64,000 bases of DNA, taken from positions 1,036,501-1,100,500 of the forward strand of contig NZ_OY763930.1 in the NCBI RefSeq assembly GCF_963667685.1, read 5' to 3'. This DNA comes from Maridesulfovibrio sp. (GTDB lineage Bacteria; Desulfobacterota; Desulfovibrionia; Desulfovibrionales; Desulfovibrionaceae). Shown piece after piece: positions 18,908-28,616 of the stretch (within the stretch, counting starts at the first letter, position 1; each line of letters opens with the position of its first letter). Under the pieces are notes generated by a model that saw nothing but the letters and a program-made list of their open reading frames with translations, searched no databases and had not been told where the DNA came from. The translations under genes and the position numbers were made by a program.

Positions 18908-19510
18908 TTAGTGCAGGATGTCTCCTATACGTTCCCAGCGAACTGTCTTGGGACCGCCCCAAGACCAATAGATAATCCACGCCTTTCCTAAGATGTTCTC
19001 TCTGGGAACATTGCCCCAGAACCTGGAATCGTTGGATCCATCGCGGTTGTCGCCCATAACGAAATACTCGTTTTCGGGAATTACCCGGGGCGGCATATTG
19101 TCGCGCAGAGTTGAAACGTGGGTGGTATCGGTATACTGTACGTAAGGCTCAACAAGCTCCTTACCGTTTACGAAGACCTTTTTGTTTTTGATCTCCACAG
19201 TATCACCGGGTACGCCAATAACCCTTTTAATATAATCCTTGCTGGGATCACCGGGATATTTGAAGACAATTATATCCTGATACTCCGGATCGCCCACCGG
19301 TACGATAACTTTCCCGGTAAAGGGAATCTTCACACCGTAGGAAAATTTACTTACCAGCAGATGATCTCCGATCTGAAGGGTCTGCAACATGGAACCGGAC
19401 GGAATCTTGAAGGCCTGCACAATAAAAGTCCGTATAAAAAGAGCCAATATGAGTGCTATAAAAAGAGCTTCAATATATTCCTTTACAGTGCTCTGCCATC
19501 TGGGATTCAT
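18908..19510 (-). CDS. lepB: Signal peptidase I
   Basis: Inner-membrane protease that removes signal peptides from exported preproteins. The 200-residue protein has one N-terminal membrane anchor (EALFIALILALFIRTFIVQA). The catalytic serine is in FKIPSGSMLQTL and the catalytic lysine in KDYIKRVIGVPGD. The box E region is VMGDNRDGSNDSRFWG. Length is typical for the short form with one anchor. It is downstream of lepA in the same direction (180 bases), the familiar lepA-lepB pairing, and is closed by the terminator at 18849-18878. Confidence 0.95.
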   Translation of the reverse strand: MNPRWQSTVKEYIEALFIALILALFIRTFIVQAFKIPSGSMLQTLQIGDHLLVSKFSYGVKIPFTGKVIVPVGDPEYQDIIVFKYPGDPSKDYIKRVIGVPGDTVEIKNKKVFVNGKELVEPYVQYTDTTHVSTLRDNMPPRVIPENEYFVMGDNRDGSNDSRFWGNVPRENILGKAWIIYWSWGGPKTVRWERIGDILH

Positions 19511-19690
19511 AATTAAATATCCTTATAGTTTCCTGCACATTATGCAGGGCGAATCGTTTTTACCTCAGATCGTTCAAAAGTGGTGAGATGCGCGGCGCAA
19601 GAAAAAATCAGAAACAGTGCGTATAAAAACATACGTGATTTTCATGATTTTTCGCAGCAGCAAAGCAGATGCTGCTTCGGGACACCATTA

Positions 19691-21496
19691 TTAGTCCTCG
19701 CCGGCCTTCAGAACTGCCATGAACGCTTCCTGCGGAATTTCAACATTACCCATCTTCTTCATGCGCTTTTTACCTTCCTTCTGTTTTTCCAGAAGTTTGC
19801 GCTTACGGGTAATATCCCCGCCGTAACATTTGGCGGTAACGTTTTTCCTGAACGGGGCCACTCGTTCCTTGGCGATGATCTTGCGACCGATCGCGGCCTG
19901 AATGACAATTTCAAACATCTGACGCGGGATAGCTCTTTTCAGCTTGAGAGCGAGTGAACGGCCAAACGGATATGCGGAATCCTTGTGGACAATAGCTGAG
20001 AAGGCGTCAACCGGATCAGTGTTGATCAGGATATCGAGCTTTACCAGATTCGATTCACGGTAATCAATGATTTCGTAGTCAAGGGATGCATATCCCTTTG
20101 TGTGTGACTTCAGTTTATCAAAGAAGTCATACATGATTTCCGCGAAAGGAACTTCGTAAGTGATTATAACCCTTGAAGATGTCAAGTAACGCATATCTTT
20201 CTGAAGACCGCGTTTTTCTTCGCAGAGCTTGAGCACGGCACCGACGTAATCGTTGGGCACGTGAATTTCAAGACGGCAATAAGGCTCGGCCAGCGATTCA
20301 AGCTCTCCGGCATCAGGCATCTTGCTGGGGTTATCAATCTCAAGGATATCGCCGTTGTTCAACCTTGCCTGATAGACAACAGAAGGAGCAGTGGCGATAA
20401 GCTTGGCCTGAAACTCGCGCTCCAGACGTTCCTGAATAATTTCCATATGCAGCAGACCAAGAAAACCGCACCGAAACCCAAACCCAAGGGCTGTTGATGT
20501 TTCCGGCTCAAAAGAAAACGCGGTGTCGTTGAGCTGCAATTTTTCCAGCGCGGCCTTAAGAGGCTCGTACTCGGCTGGTTCTACCGGGTAAAGTCCACAG
20601 AAAACCATGGGCTTAACTTCCTGAAAACCGGGAAAAGGAACTTCAACCGGGTTGGACGCGAGAGTAATTGTATCTCCAACAGGCGCGTCATTGAGTTCCT
20701 TCATGCTCGCGCACAGGTAGCCAACCTCACCGGCAGACAGCTCTTTGGTCTTCTGCGCTTCAGGGGTGTAAACACCGAGAGTGGTTACATCGAAGGTTCG
20801 TCCGGTGGAATGGATCTGGATTCTGTCTCCTTTTTTGAGAGTGCCGTCCAGAATCCTGAACAAAACCACTACGCCCTGATAGGAGTCATACCATGAATCG
20901 AAGATCAGAGCTTTCAGCGGTGCGTCGGGATCACCTTTCGGAGCCGGCAGGTCGGAAACGATGGCTTCCAGCACATCTTCCACGTTCAGGCCTGTTTTGG
21001 CGCTGATCATGAGCGGATCGGAACAGTCCAGCCCGATAACTTCCTCGATTTCCTGCGCCACACGCTCACAATCGGAGCTGGGCAGGTCCACTTTGTTGAG
21101 CACGGGCACGATTTCAAGGTCGTGGTCCAGTGCCAGAAATACGTTTGCAAGGGTCTGCGCTTCCACACCCTGAGTGGAGTCAACAACCAGCAGTGCACCT
21201 TCAGAAGCAGCCAGACTTCGGGATACTTCGTAACTGAAGTCCACATGACCGGGGGTATCAATCAGGTTCAGTATGTATTCTTCACCATCATTGGCCTTGT
21301 ACGGAATACGTACGGTCTGGGCCTTAATGGTGATACCGCGTTCCTGCTCCAGTTCCATTTTATCAAGATACTGGTCCTTTTTCTCCCGCTCAGAAACCAT
21401 TCCGGTTATTTCGAGAATGCGGTCCGCAAGGGTGGATTTGCCGTGGTCAATATGCGCAATGATACTGAAATTTCTTATTTTATCTAATTTGGCCAT
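19691..21496 (-). CDS. lepA: Elongation factor 4 (LepA), ribosome-associated GTPase
   Basis: A 601-residue translational GTPase. The G motifs are [13 protein letters not shown] (G1), [14 protein letters not shown] (G3) and NKVDLP (G4), followed by EF-G-like domains and the LepA-specific C-terminal domain ([20 protein letters not shown]). LepA acts on translating ribosomes and in 30S biogenesis. The start [15 protein letters not shown] matches homologs, although only a weak ribosome site lies in front. A GGAGG about 22 bases upstream is too distant. Confidence 0.96.
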   Translation of the reverse strand: MAKLDKIRNFSIIAHIDHGKSTLADRILEITGMVSEREKKDQYLDKMELEQERGITIKAQTVRIPYKANDGEEYILNLIDTPGHVDFSYEVSRSLAASEGALLVVDSTQGVEAQTLANVFLALDHDLEIVPVLNKVDLPSSDCERVAQEIEEVIGLDCSDPLMISAKTGLNVEDVLEAIVSDLPAPKGDPDAPLKALIFDSWYDSYQGVVVLFRILDGTLKKGDRIQIHSTGRTFDVTTLGVYTPEAQKTKELSAGEVGYLCASMKELNDAPVGDTITLASNPVEVPFPGFQEVKPMVFCGLYPVEPAEYEPLKAALEKLQLNDTAFSFEPETSTALGFGFRCGFLGLLHMEIIQERLEREFQAKLIATAPSVVYQARLNNGDILEIDNPSKMPDAGELESLAEPYCRLEIHVPNDYVGAVLKLCEEKRGLQKDMRYLTSSRVIITYEVPFAEIMYDFFDKLKSHTKGYASLDYEIIDYRESNLVKLDILINTDPVDAFSAIVHKDSAYPFGRSLALKLKRAIPRQMFEIVIQAAIGRKIIAKERVAPFRKNVTAKCYGGDITRKRKLLEKQKEGKKRMKKMGNVEIPQEAFMAVLKAGED

Positions 21497-21911
21497 ATGT
21501 AATAATGTCGACGACCTCCATGGACCGCCGGCTTATGGTTATCTTTATACAGTATTCCCCACCAGCTACAGGAGCAAAGGTAAAGGGATTCCTTATTACG
21601 GTATTTGTGAGCCGCTGTCTAATATGTAATTACGCTCCCGGCAAGCTTAAACTAGGCTCTACCTATCGTATACCTATATTAATTAGGGATTTATTTTTAC
21701 AGCAAAAGAAATGTTGCGATTTTGTTGCGAAAGCGATTGATTGACCCATCAATTTATATTAAAGAGAAAATCAGGTCTTTCAAATTAATACTGCTACTGC
21801 ACTTTCATTTGCAGTCAGGTGCTGAAAATCATCACTGGTTACAGAATAAATGATTGCACCCTGCGGCTGAAAAAGCTGCTTTGGACTGTAGAATTATGGA
21901 TACTACTGGAA
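21497..21911. other. Gene-free spacer upstream of lepA
   Basis: 415 bases between the 3' end of the hypothetical gene at 21912 and lepA. It is AT-rich in the middle and presumably carries the lepA promoter. I see no convincing gene, hairpin terminator or repeat; open frames here read like shadows. Confidence 0.5.
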
Positions 21912-22331
21912 TCAGACTTTGCCGAGAGCGCTGCCCGGAAGCGTATAATCAAGAGCGCCGGACTGTCGGGAATAGGCATACAGTGCCCTGGTCCGCATGT
22001 AACCGGTGCTCCCGGGATTGAAACTGGCGGAATCCCTGGAAAGAGCCGATTGAGTAAGAGAAAGCTGTTCATACACGTTTCGCACGTGCAGCTCTTCGCT
22101 CTGGGTTCTGGGGTAGGTTTTTGATCGGAATTCGCGCGAAGCCTTTCCGGCTTCGTCCGCTTCAAATTCGAGGTCCTTTGCAGTGAAGTTTACACCGAGC
22201 TTACCGATACTGAAGCCGAATTTACGCGTTGTCACGCGTGCCTTCACCTTTTCTGCTTCAGCAGTCGCCTCACTGGACCACCTCTTCGCATTATCAACAT
22301 ACTGGTTGATGCCTTGCGCTGCTATTCTCAC
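21912..22331 (-). CDS. Hypothetical protein with GTG start
   Basis: A 139-residue soluble protein I do not recognise. It starts at GTG with GGAG seven bases upstream. The first half is Ala/Lys/Glu rich and likely helical (INQYVDNAKRWSSEATAEAE, KVKARV). The second half is Ser/Tyr/Arg rich and low in hydrophobics. No signal peptide or membrane segment. Codon use resembles the neighbours. It stands alone, with a possible terminator-like hairpin just upstream (22367-22397). Confidence 0.55.
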   Translation of the reverse strand: MRIAAQGINQYVDNAKRWSSEATAEAEKVKARVTTRKFGFSIGKLGVNFTAKDLEFEADEAGKASREFRSKTYPRTQSEELHVRNVYEQLSLTQSALSRDSASFNPGSTGYMRTRALYAYSRQSGALDYTLPGSALGKV

Positions 22332-22745
22332 TACTCACTCCATCAGGAAACCTTTTCCGCGTACACAAAAAAGGCCGATTGCCTGTATCGGGCAATCCGC
22401 CGTATCTGCGAAGTATTCGCAATCATCCTTGAATGATACGCGGTATTTCCGGCTTCCGTCCGTGGAAGCTGATGAAAATAAAATCTGTAAAGATGTATTA
22501 AGAATAATACGTCTTAACGGATTTGGCAAGAGGGGGAGGATGCAAGCAAACTGAAAACAAGGCTTTATACGGCAAAACAATGGGGTATAAATTTAAAAGA
22601 TTGAAAAAAAAGCAGAAAGAGGGAGGCTAAAATTTCAATCAACTGACAGAAAGTAAAAAAGCCATGGCCTTATAATCAGTCTGATCCTTGCAATATTGAT
22701 GGGAAAAACTTAACTTCCCGTGAAACTTAAGCAGTGTAGGAGATT
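22332..22745. other. Gene-free divergent promoter region
   Basis: 414 bases between the hypothetical gene (minus) and nfnA (plus). Apart from the terminator-like hairpin at 22367-22397 and presumed promoters, nothing specific is seen. An 81-codon minus frame at 22335-22580 reads through that hairpin and is not called. Confidence 0.5.
22367..22397 (-). terminator. Terminator-like hairpin upstream of 21912 gene (attenuator candidate)
   Basis: On the minus strand a 7-bp stem GATTGCC/GGCAATC with a 7-nt loop is followed by GGCC and six T. It lies 36 bases before the GTG start of the hypothetical gene, so it would cut its own leader unless the promoter is between them. Confidence 0.45.
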
Positions 22746-23591
22746 ATGAGCAACAAAATTCTGACAAAAAAAGCACTTATCCCCGGCCAGACATCTATGC
22801 TGGTCATCGACTGTCCTCAAATCGCCAAAAAGGCTAAACCGGGGAATTTCGTAATTCTACGCATCCATGAAAAAGGGGAACGCATCCCCCTAACCATTGC
22901 TGACACTGACAAGGAAGCGGGTACAATCACCATCGTCTACCTCGTAGTAGGTAAAAGTTCCGCCCTGCTTGAAACATTAAATGAAGGGGATTCCATCCTT
23001 GATGTCTGCGGGCCTCTGGGTAAACCCACCCACATTGAAAAATCCGGCACAGTCATCTGTGTTGGCGGTGGGACCGGTATCGCAGCCATGCACCATATTG
23101 CCAAAGGGCACCACATGGCCGGAAACCATGTTGTCGCCATTGTCGGCGCACGCAGCAAAGACATGCTCCTTTTCTGTACAGAACTCGGCTATTTCTGCCC
23201 TGAACTGCTTATCGCCACCGATGACGGTTCCACCGGCCACAAAGGATTTGTCACCGATCTCCTGCGAGAACGCCTTGAGCAGGATAAAGACGTTGCCGAA
23301 GTAGTAGCTATCGGTCCCGTCCCAATGATGGAAGCGGTGGCCAAGGTCACTGAACCTTTTGGAGTCAAAACCACAGTCAGCCTGAACTCCATCATGGTTG
23401 ACGGGGTTGGAATGTGCGGGGCCTGCCGTTGCAGCGTTGGCGGAGAAACCAAGTTCGCCTGCGTGGACGGTCCCGAATTCGACGGACACGAAGTGGATTT
23501 CAATGAGCTGAAAATGCGCCTCTCCCAGTATAAGGAGTCTGAAGACCTTTCAATGCAAATGTTCAGGAGTTGTAGCTGCCATGGTGAATAA
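22746..23591 (+). CDS. nfnA: NfnA-type ferredoxin:NADP+ oxidoreductase small subunit
   Basis: The FAD/[2Fe-2S] subunit of the electron-bifurcating NADH-dependent ferredoxin:NADP+ oxidoreductase (older name sulfide dehydrogenase beta subunit). The 281-residue protein has the ferredoxin-reductase fold: flavin loop RIPLTIADTD, NAD-binding CVGGGTGIAAMHH, and a C-terminal cluster segment VDGVGMCGACRCSVGGETKF, with Asp and Cys ligands as in NfnA. The stop overlaps the nfnB start by 11 bases, so expression is coupled. The ribosome site GGAG is well placed. Confidence 0.9.
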   Translation: MSNKILTKKALIPGQTSMLVIDCPQIAKKAKPGNFVILRIHEKGERIPLTIADTDKEAGTITIVYLVVGKSSALLETLNEGDSILDVCGPLGKPTHIEKSGTVICVGGGTGIAAMHHIAKGHHMAGNHVVAIVGARSKDMLLFCTELGYFCPELLIATDDGSTGHKGFVTDLLRERLEQDKDVAEVVAIGPVPMMEAVAKVTEPFGVKTTVSLNSIMVDGVGMCGACRCSVGGETKFACVDGPEFDGHEVDFNELKMRLSQYKESEDLSMQMFRSCSCHGE

Positions 23592-24996
23592 ACAGAATTT
23601 TACCCCCACACGTACCCCCATGCCGGAACAGCCGGCTGACGTTCGCAACAAAAACTTCAGCGAAGTGGCCCTTGGCTACTCCAAAGAAGAAGCCATGGCC
23701 GAAGCAGCCCGCTGCCTGCAGTGTAAAAAACCGCTTTGTCAGAAGGGCTGTCCTGTTGAAATTGACATTAAAAGTTTTATTAAGCATCTCGCGGACGGAG
23801 ATATCCCTTCTGCGTACAGGGTCATTAAAGAAACCAACGCCCTGCCTGCTGTCTGCGGCCGTGTCTGCCCGCAGGAATCACAATGTGAGGGATCATGTAT
23901 CCTTGGTAAAAAATACGAGCCGGTGGCTATCGGTCGCCTCGAACGCTTCGTTGCAGACACCTTTGACAGCGATTCCGCATGTGAAATGATCACCGGACAT
24001 ACAGCTTGCGCCCTGCCCAATGATCAGTTCAAGGTCGCCTGCATAGGTTCAGGTCCTTCCAGTCTGACCGTTGCCGGATACCTTGCCGCACGTGGTGTTC
24101 CTGTAACTGTCTACGAAGCCCTGCACGAAGTTGGCGGTGTACTTGTCTACGGCATTCCTGAATTCCGTCTTCCAAAATCCATTGTCTCCCGCGAAGTGGG
24201 AGCGCTCTGGTCAAAGGGTGTCACCTTCCACCCCAACTACGTCGGCGGCAAAACCATTACCGTGGATGACCTTTTCGAAGAAGGCTATGACGCAGTATTT
24301 ATCGGTGTCGGAGCCGGATTACCGTGGTTTCTGAACATTCCCGGTGAAAACCTTGTCGGCGTATATTCCTCAAATGAATACCTTACCCGCATCAACCTTG
24401 GCCGGGCCTACGATTTCCCCAACCACGACACCCCTGCACCTAAAGCCCGCAACGTGGCTGTTGTCGGCGGCGGTAACGTGGCCATGGATGCAGCCCGCAC
24501 AGCTCTGCGTCTTGGTGCTGAAAATGTATACATCACCTATCGCCGCACTCAGGACGAAATGCCCGCCCGCCTCGAAGAGCTGCACCATGCCATCGAGGAA
24601 GGCGTTCAGCTTGAGCTGCTCACTTCCCCCATCGCCATCAACGGTGATGAGAACTCCCGCGTGAAGTCAGTGACTCTGCAAGTAATGGAACTCGGAGAGC
24701 CTGATGATTCGGGCCGTTGCCGTCCTGTTGCAGTGGAAGGCAAAACAAAGGAACTGGAAGTGGATATGGTCATCCTCGCTGTCGGAACCGGGGCCAACCC
24801 GGTACTGCTCGAAGCCACGCCGGGACTAGACCTCAGCAAACGCGGCTACATCGTAACCAATGCTGAAACAGGGGAAACTTCCATTCCCAATGTATACGCA
24901 GGTGGAGATATCGCAGGCGGGTCCGCAACAGTTATCTCAGCCATGGGCGCAGGTCGCCGCGCGGCTAAGACCATCGCGGAGAAACTGGGAGTTTAG
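23581..24996 (+). CDS. nfnB: NfnB-type large subunit (glutamate synthase small-subunit-like flavoprotein)
   Basis: A 471-residue flavoprotein with an N-terminal double [4Fe-4S] domain (CLQCKKPLCQKGCPVEID and CGRVCPQESQCEGSC) and two dinucleotide folds (ACIGSGPSSLTVAGYLAARG for FAD, VAVVGGGNVAMDAARTALRL for NADPH). It closes with the AGGDIAGGSATVISAMGAGR FAD motif. With NfnA it couples NADH and reduced ferredoxin oxidation to NADPH formation. Homologs are often annotated gltA or sudA. No glutamate synthase large subunit is nearby, which supports the Nfn reading. The ribosome site AGGAG lies inside the end of nfnA. Confidence 0.9.
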   Translation: MVNKQNFTPTRTPMPEQPADVRNKNFSEVALGYSKEEAMAEAARCLQCKKPLCQKGCPVEIDIKSFIKHLADGDIPSAYRVIKETNALPAVCGRVCPQESQCEGSCILGKKYEPVAIGRLERFVADTFDSDSACEMITGHTACALPNDQFKVACIGSGPSSLTVAGYLAARGVPVTVYEALHEVGGVLVYGIPEFRLPKSIVSREVGALWSKGVTFHPNYVGGKTITVDDLFEEGYDAVFIGVGAGLPWFLNIPGENLVGVYSSNEYLTRINLGRAYDFPNHDTPAPKARNVAVVGGGNVAMDAARTALRLGAENVYITYRRTQDEMPARLEELHHAIEEGVQLELLTSPIAINGDENSRVKSVTLQVMELGEPDDSGRCRPVAVEGKTKELEVDMVILAVGTGANPVLLEATPGLDLSKRGYIVTNAETGETSIPNVYAGGDIAGGSATVISAMGAGRRAAKTIAEKLGV

Positions 24997-25003
24997 TTTT
25001 ATT

Positions 25004-25080
25004 ACCTCCGGCGGCCCTTTCGGGGAACCATCCGGGGGCTTAAACTGCAAAAGGGTTTAAGAATCCCAAGACCTTTTAGC
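25004..25080 (+). repeat. Dispersed intergenic repeat, copy 1
   Basis: Begins ACCTCCGGCGGCCC, carries GCTTAAACTGCAAAAGGGTTTAAG (hairpin) and ends AATCCCAAGACCTTTTAG. Related copies lie at 29931-29993, 35191-35308 and, inverted, at 36444-36514. This copy sits just after the nfnB stop. Confidence 0.7.
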
Positions 25081-25126
25081 TGTAAAGTTCAGTACAAGAG
25101 CAATTGGGAATGCCTTAAAAATTATA

Positions 25127-25162
25127 AAGCCGAAGCAGTTTTTAGCTGCTTCGGCTTTTTTT
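25127..25162. terminator. Bidirectional intrinsic terminator
   Basis: AGCCGAAGCAG / CTGCTTCGGCT stem with a 7-nt loop and seven T. Lies between convergent nfnB and the methyltransferase at 25176. Confidence 0.9.
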
Positions 25163-25175
25163 GTGCTTAGGTTAT

Positions 25176-25862
25176 TTAATCCATGGCCGGTCTATATAAA
25201 CCTTCAAGATAATATTCAGGATGAACAAGAGCTAGTCCGTTCAGGTTGGGTAGGCTTTTTACTTTCTCTAGGTTGAGATCATCAATTCGGTCATTTTTCA
25301 CGTAAAACATAATATTCTGGCGGTACCATGCGGGAATCTTAACATCATTCCACATTATGCCCCTGATGCAATCAATGCATTGATAACCAAGTGAACTGAA
25401 AATATTGATCCAGTAGTTAGGCCATTGTTCATTTACATGTTCCGGTCCCGGTTTCTGGTGAGGAATAGCTGCGGAAAAAAGCACAAAATCTGAGGAGCTG
25501 GTAATGTGTTCCACAAAAGGACGGGCGTACTGTTCCTCAAGATGCTCAGCAACCTCAAGGGAAACGGCAAGATCAAACCTGCCGACGTCAGGAATATCAT
25601 CGCTGAAATTTGCATGCATGAAATTGTCTTCATCGATGACCAACATTTCCTTGTTAAGCCACTCTCCTTCAAGTCCTAAAATTTTGGTTACACCTAACTG
25701 CTGCAGCACCTGCATCCATGTGCCGACCCCGCAACCGAAATCCACAGCCGATTCGATCTTTGGAACAATCTGTGAAACCAGAGTTAAAATATTCACCGCC
25801 GCATAAAGCGAACGGGCATGCCGGTCAGCATAAAAACTTTCGCCATAAAGCTCCTCAGACAT
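25176..25862 (-). CDS. SAM-dependent methyltransferase, polysaccharide-cluster type
   Basis: A 228-residue enzyme with methyltransferase motif I AVDFGCGVGTWMQVLQQLG, the acidic GLEGEWLN after strand 2, and FDLAVSLEVAEHL as motif IV. This layout is common in methyltransferases of surface-polysaccharide biosynthesis, but no such cluster is present here. The start is taken at ATG 25862 because GGAG lies seven bases upstream inside the codons of an earlier ATG (25874). Divergent from the glycyl radical enzyme gene, with 249 bases between starts. Confidence 0.72.
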   Translation of the reverse strand: MSEELYGESFYADRHARSLYAAVNILTLVSQIVPKIESAVDFGCGVGTWMQVLQQLGVTKILGLEGEWLNKEMLVIDEDNFMHANFSDDIPDVGRFDLAVSLEVAEHLEEQYARPFVEHITSSSDFVLFSAAIPHQKPGPEHVNEQWPNYWINIFSSLGYQCIDCIRGIMWNDVKIPAWYRQNIMFYVKNDRIDDLNLEKVKSLPNLNGLALVHPEYYLEGLYRPAMD

Positions 25863-26111
25863 ACTGAACTCCATTTTAGGTCTAATCAGTGGAATCGATA
25901 ACTATTCATGGCCAATTTTAATATTACAAACATTCCCCATCAGCAATACACAAGAGTAAAACAAAAAAAACAACCTTCCCCTACACAGGAGGGGGTTTGC
26001 CCTGTTTTTATTTTCTTATAAACAAAAAAAATGGGAATGGTTCAGAAGAAACTGCATCGCAATCTACACTTCTGCTGTTGATAATGTTTTCTACGGAAAT
26101 GGGGTTCTTTT

Positions 26112-28505
26112 ATGAAAACTGATTACACCGAGAATTTTCTTACCGACAGAATCAATACACTTAAGGCTAACTACCTTAAAGTTAAGCCGAGCATTTCAAT
26201 TGTCCGTGCCAAGGCTTTCACAGAAGTAACAAAGAAGAACCCGGACCTGCCCAACAACATCCGCCGTGCAATGGGCTTCAAACGCGCCTGTGAAATCGCG
26301 CCCATTTACATTCAGGAAGGGGAACTCATTGTCGGTCATCCCTGCGGCAAGCCGCGTACCGGCTCATTCTCGCCGGATACAGACTGGAAACTGATCAGCG
26401 ACGAACTGGAGAGTATCGCAACCCGTCCTCAGGACCCTTATCTGATCAGCGACGAAGACAAAAAGACTCTGCGTGAGGAAATATTTCCTTTCTGGGAAGG
26501 CAGATCCCTTGCTGAAGCTTGTGAAACAGAATTCCGCAAAGCAGGCATTTGGGAATTCGCGGCTGAATCCTGCGTCAGCGACCTGACCTATCACATTTCC
26601 AGCGGCGGAGGCGACACCAGCCCCGGTTATGACATTATTCTCTTTAAAAAAGGTATCAACGGTATTAAAGCCGAAGCTGAAGCACACCTTGCTGAGCTGG
26701 AAAAATCAGCGGATGCAGATCAGGAAAAAATAAATTTCTACAAGGCTTCCATCACTACCTGTGAAGGTGTCCTGATCTACGCTTCCCGTATTGCCGCACA
26801 TGCAAAAGAACTGGCGGAAAAAGAACAGAACGCTGTGCGCAGGGCCGAACTGGAGCACATCGCTAAAGTAAACGAACGTGTTCCCGCCAATCCCCCTAAG
26901 ACTTTTCAGGAAGCTTTGCAGTCTGTCTGGACTATTCAATCCCTATTTCTGCTGGAAGAGAACCAGTGCAGCACCTCCCTTGGCCGTTTCGACCAGTACG
27001 TGTTGCCCTGCTATGAAGCCAGTATTGCGTCCGGTGAAATCGACCGGCAGCAGGCCTTTGAGTTGATGAGCTGCTTCATCCTCAAGTGCTCCGAAATGAT
27101 CTGGTACACCCCCGAAGCTACCGCCAAATATTTTGCAGGCTACATGCCCTTCATCAACATGGCAGTGGGCGGTATTAAGCGCAAAGGCGGAGACGGGACC
27201 AATAATCTGACCTACCTGATTATGGATGCAGTGGCAAAAGTAGGTGTTTACCAGCCTTCACTGGCCTGCCGCATCCACAACCAGTCCCCGCGCGAATACC
27301 TGCAGAAGATTGTGGAAGTTGTTAAATCAGGCAACGGCATGCCCGCCTGCCACTTTGATGATGCCCACATCAAAATGATGCTCCGCAAGGGCTTTGATTT
27401 TGAAGATGCCCGCGATTACTGCCTCATGGGTTGCGTAGAGCCGCAAAAATCAGGACGCATCCACCAGTGGACCGCCGGTGGATTCACCCAGTGGCCCATC
27501 GCCATTGAATTCGTTTTCAACCGAGGCGTACTTAAATCTTTCGGTGAAAGCATCCAGGGTCTCGATACGGGAGAGCTGGATCAATTCACCACCTATGAAG
27601 AATTCGACGATGCAGTCAAAAAGCAGCTTGATTACATCATAAAAATTACAGCACAGGGTTCGTTAATCAACCAGAAACTGGTCCGCGATATGACTCCCAC
27701 ACCCTACATGTCGCTCTTTGTTGACGGTTGCATGCAGTCCGGTAAAGACGTCACCGCCGGTGGAGCCTGCCTCTATGAAGGTCCGGGAACCATCTTTGCA
27801 GGTCTTGCCACCTATGCCGATTCCATGGCTGCCATCAAAAAACTCGTCTTTGATGACAAAAAGTACACTCTTTCCCAGCTTAAGCAGGCACTGGATGCCA
27901 ACTGGGAAGGTTTTGAGGCCATGCGTAACGACTGCCTTAACGCACCCAAATTCGGCAATGATGATGATTACGCCGATCTCGTCTCCTCGGACATCATCGA
28001 CTACACCGAACAGACCATTAATGGTCACAAATCCCTATACGCCCGTATGATTCACGGCACTCTCTCCCAGTCATTCAACACCCCGCTGGGTGAGATGATC
28101 GGGGCCACCCCTGACGGACGCATGCGCGGAATGCCCCTCTCCGACGGCATGAGTCCTTCACAGGGAGCCGATACCAAAGGCCCCACCGCCGTGATCAAAT
28201 CCGCGGGCAAACTTAATGTGGAATCCATGAGCCTTGGGATGGCCCACAATTTCAAGCTCATGCAGGGTTCCCTTGATACACCGGAAGGTGAAAACGGGCT
28301 GATAGCCCTGCTGCGCACTGCCTCCGTGCTCGGCAACGGCCAGATGCAGTTCAACTATGTTGATAACGAAACACTGCTCAAAGCCCAGCAAAACCCCGAT
28401 GATTACCGTGGCCTTATTGTTCGCGTGGCCGGGTACTGCGCTTTCTTTGTAGAACTCTGCAAAGAAGTGCAGGATGAAATCATCAGCAGAACTATGCTTG
28501 ATTAG
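26112..28505 (+). CDS. Glycyl radical enzyme of the choline trimethylamine-lyase (CutC) type
   Basis: A 797-residue PFL-like glycyl radical enzyme. The catalytic thiyl Cys441 and Glu443 are in YCLMGCVEPQKSG, and the radical Gly774 is in VRVAGYCAFF. Residues matching the choline pocket of Desulfovibrio CutC, from memory of that sequence, are Tyr160 and Asp168 (TYHISSGGGDTSPGYD), Phe347 and Thr454. The CutC Tyr506 is Phe458 here, and the adjoining residues differ (HQWTAGGF). It lacks the ~50-residue N-terminal extension of microcompartment CutC. No radical-SAM activase, aldehyde dehydrogenase or shell genes adjoin it. The substrate is therefore open: choline, a related amine or another C-X lyase substrate. 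Single gene with its own terminator. Confidence 0.88.
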   Translation: MKTDYTENFLTDRINTLKANYLKVKPSISIVRAKAFTEVTKKNPDLPNNIRRAMGFKRACEIAPIYIQEGELIVGHPCGKPRTGSFSPDTDWKLISDELESIATRPQDPYLISDEDKKTLREEIFPFWEGRSLAEACETEFRKAGIWEFAAESCVSDLTYHISSGGGDTSPGYDIILFKKGINGIKAEAEAHLAELEKSADADQEKINFYKASITTCEGVLIYASRIAAHAKELAEKEQNAVRRAELEHIAKVNERVPANPPKTFQEALQSVWTIQSLFLLEENQCSTSLGRFDQYVLPCYEASIASGEIDRQQAFELMSCFILKCSEMIWYTPEATAKYFAGYMPFINMAVGGIKRKGGDGTNNLTYLIMDAVAKVGVYQPSLACRIHNQSPREYLQKIVEVVKSGNGMPACHFDDAHIKMMLRKGFDFEDARDYCLMGCVEPQKSGRIHQWTAGGFTQWPIAIEFVFNRGVLKSFGESIQGLDTGELDQFTTYEEFDDAVKKQLDYIIKITAQGSLINQKLVRDMTPTPYMSLFVDGCMQSGKDVTAGGACLYEGPGTIFAGLATYADSMAAIKKLVFDDKKYTLSQLKQALDANWEGFEAMRNDCLNAPKFGNDDDYADLVSSDIIDYTEQTINGHKSLYARMIHGTLSQSFNTPLGEMIGATPDGRMRGMPLSDGMSPSQGADTKGPTAVIKSAGKLNVESMSLGMAHNFKLMQGSLDTPEGENGLIALLRTASVLGNGQMQFNYVDNETLLKAQQNPDDYRGLIVRVAGYCAFFVELCKEVQDEIISRTMLD

Positions 28506-28534
28506 TATTAAACCTCCTCTGTTCAAGCAGAAGT

Positions 28535-28570
28535 AAAGCCCCCGGTTTGTGGTAAAACCGGGGGCTTTTT
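28535..28570 (+). terminator. Intrinsic terminator after glycyl radical enzyme
   Basis: AAAGCCCCCGGTTT / AAACCGGGGGCTTT stem with a short loop, followed by T residues. Confidence 0.92.
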
Positions 28571-28616
28571 GTTCAATCCGAGTAAGGACGGATATTAAGG
28601 GGGTAATTTTTAATAA

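Noticed and set aside
22335-22580. 81-codon minus-strand frame upstream of the 21912 gene
   Set aside because: It reads straight through a terminator-like hairpin with a T run, lacks a good ribosome site and shows no family pattern.
25980-26030. Riboswitch or terminator before the glycyl radical enzyme
   Set aside because: ACAGG...CCTGTTTTT can form a short stem with T residues, but the pairing is only about five bases, too weak to call.
26112-28505. Calling the glycyl radical enzyme pyruvate formate-lyase or isethionate lyase
   Set aside because: The MGCVEPQKSG segment and the GGGD..PGYD pocket motif match CutC-type enzymes better than pyruvate formate-lyase; sulfonate-lyase Arg/Gln pocket residues could not be recognised.
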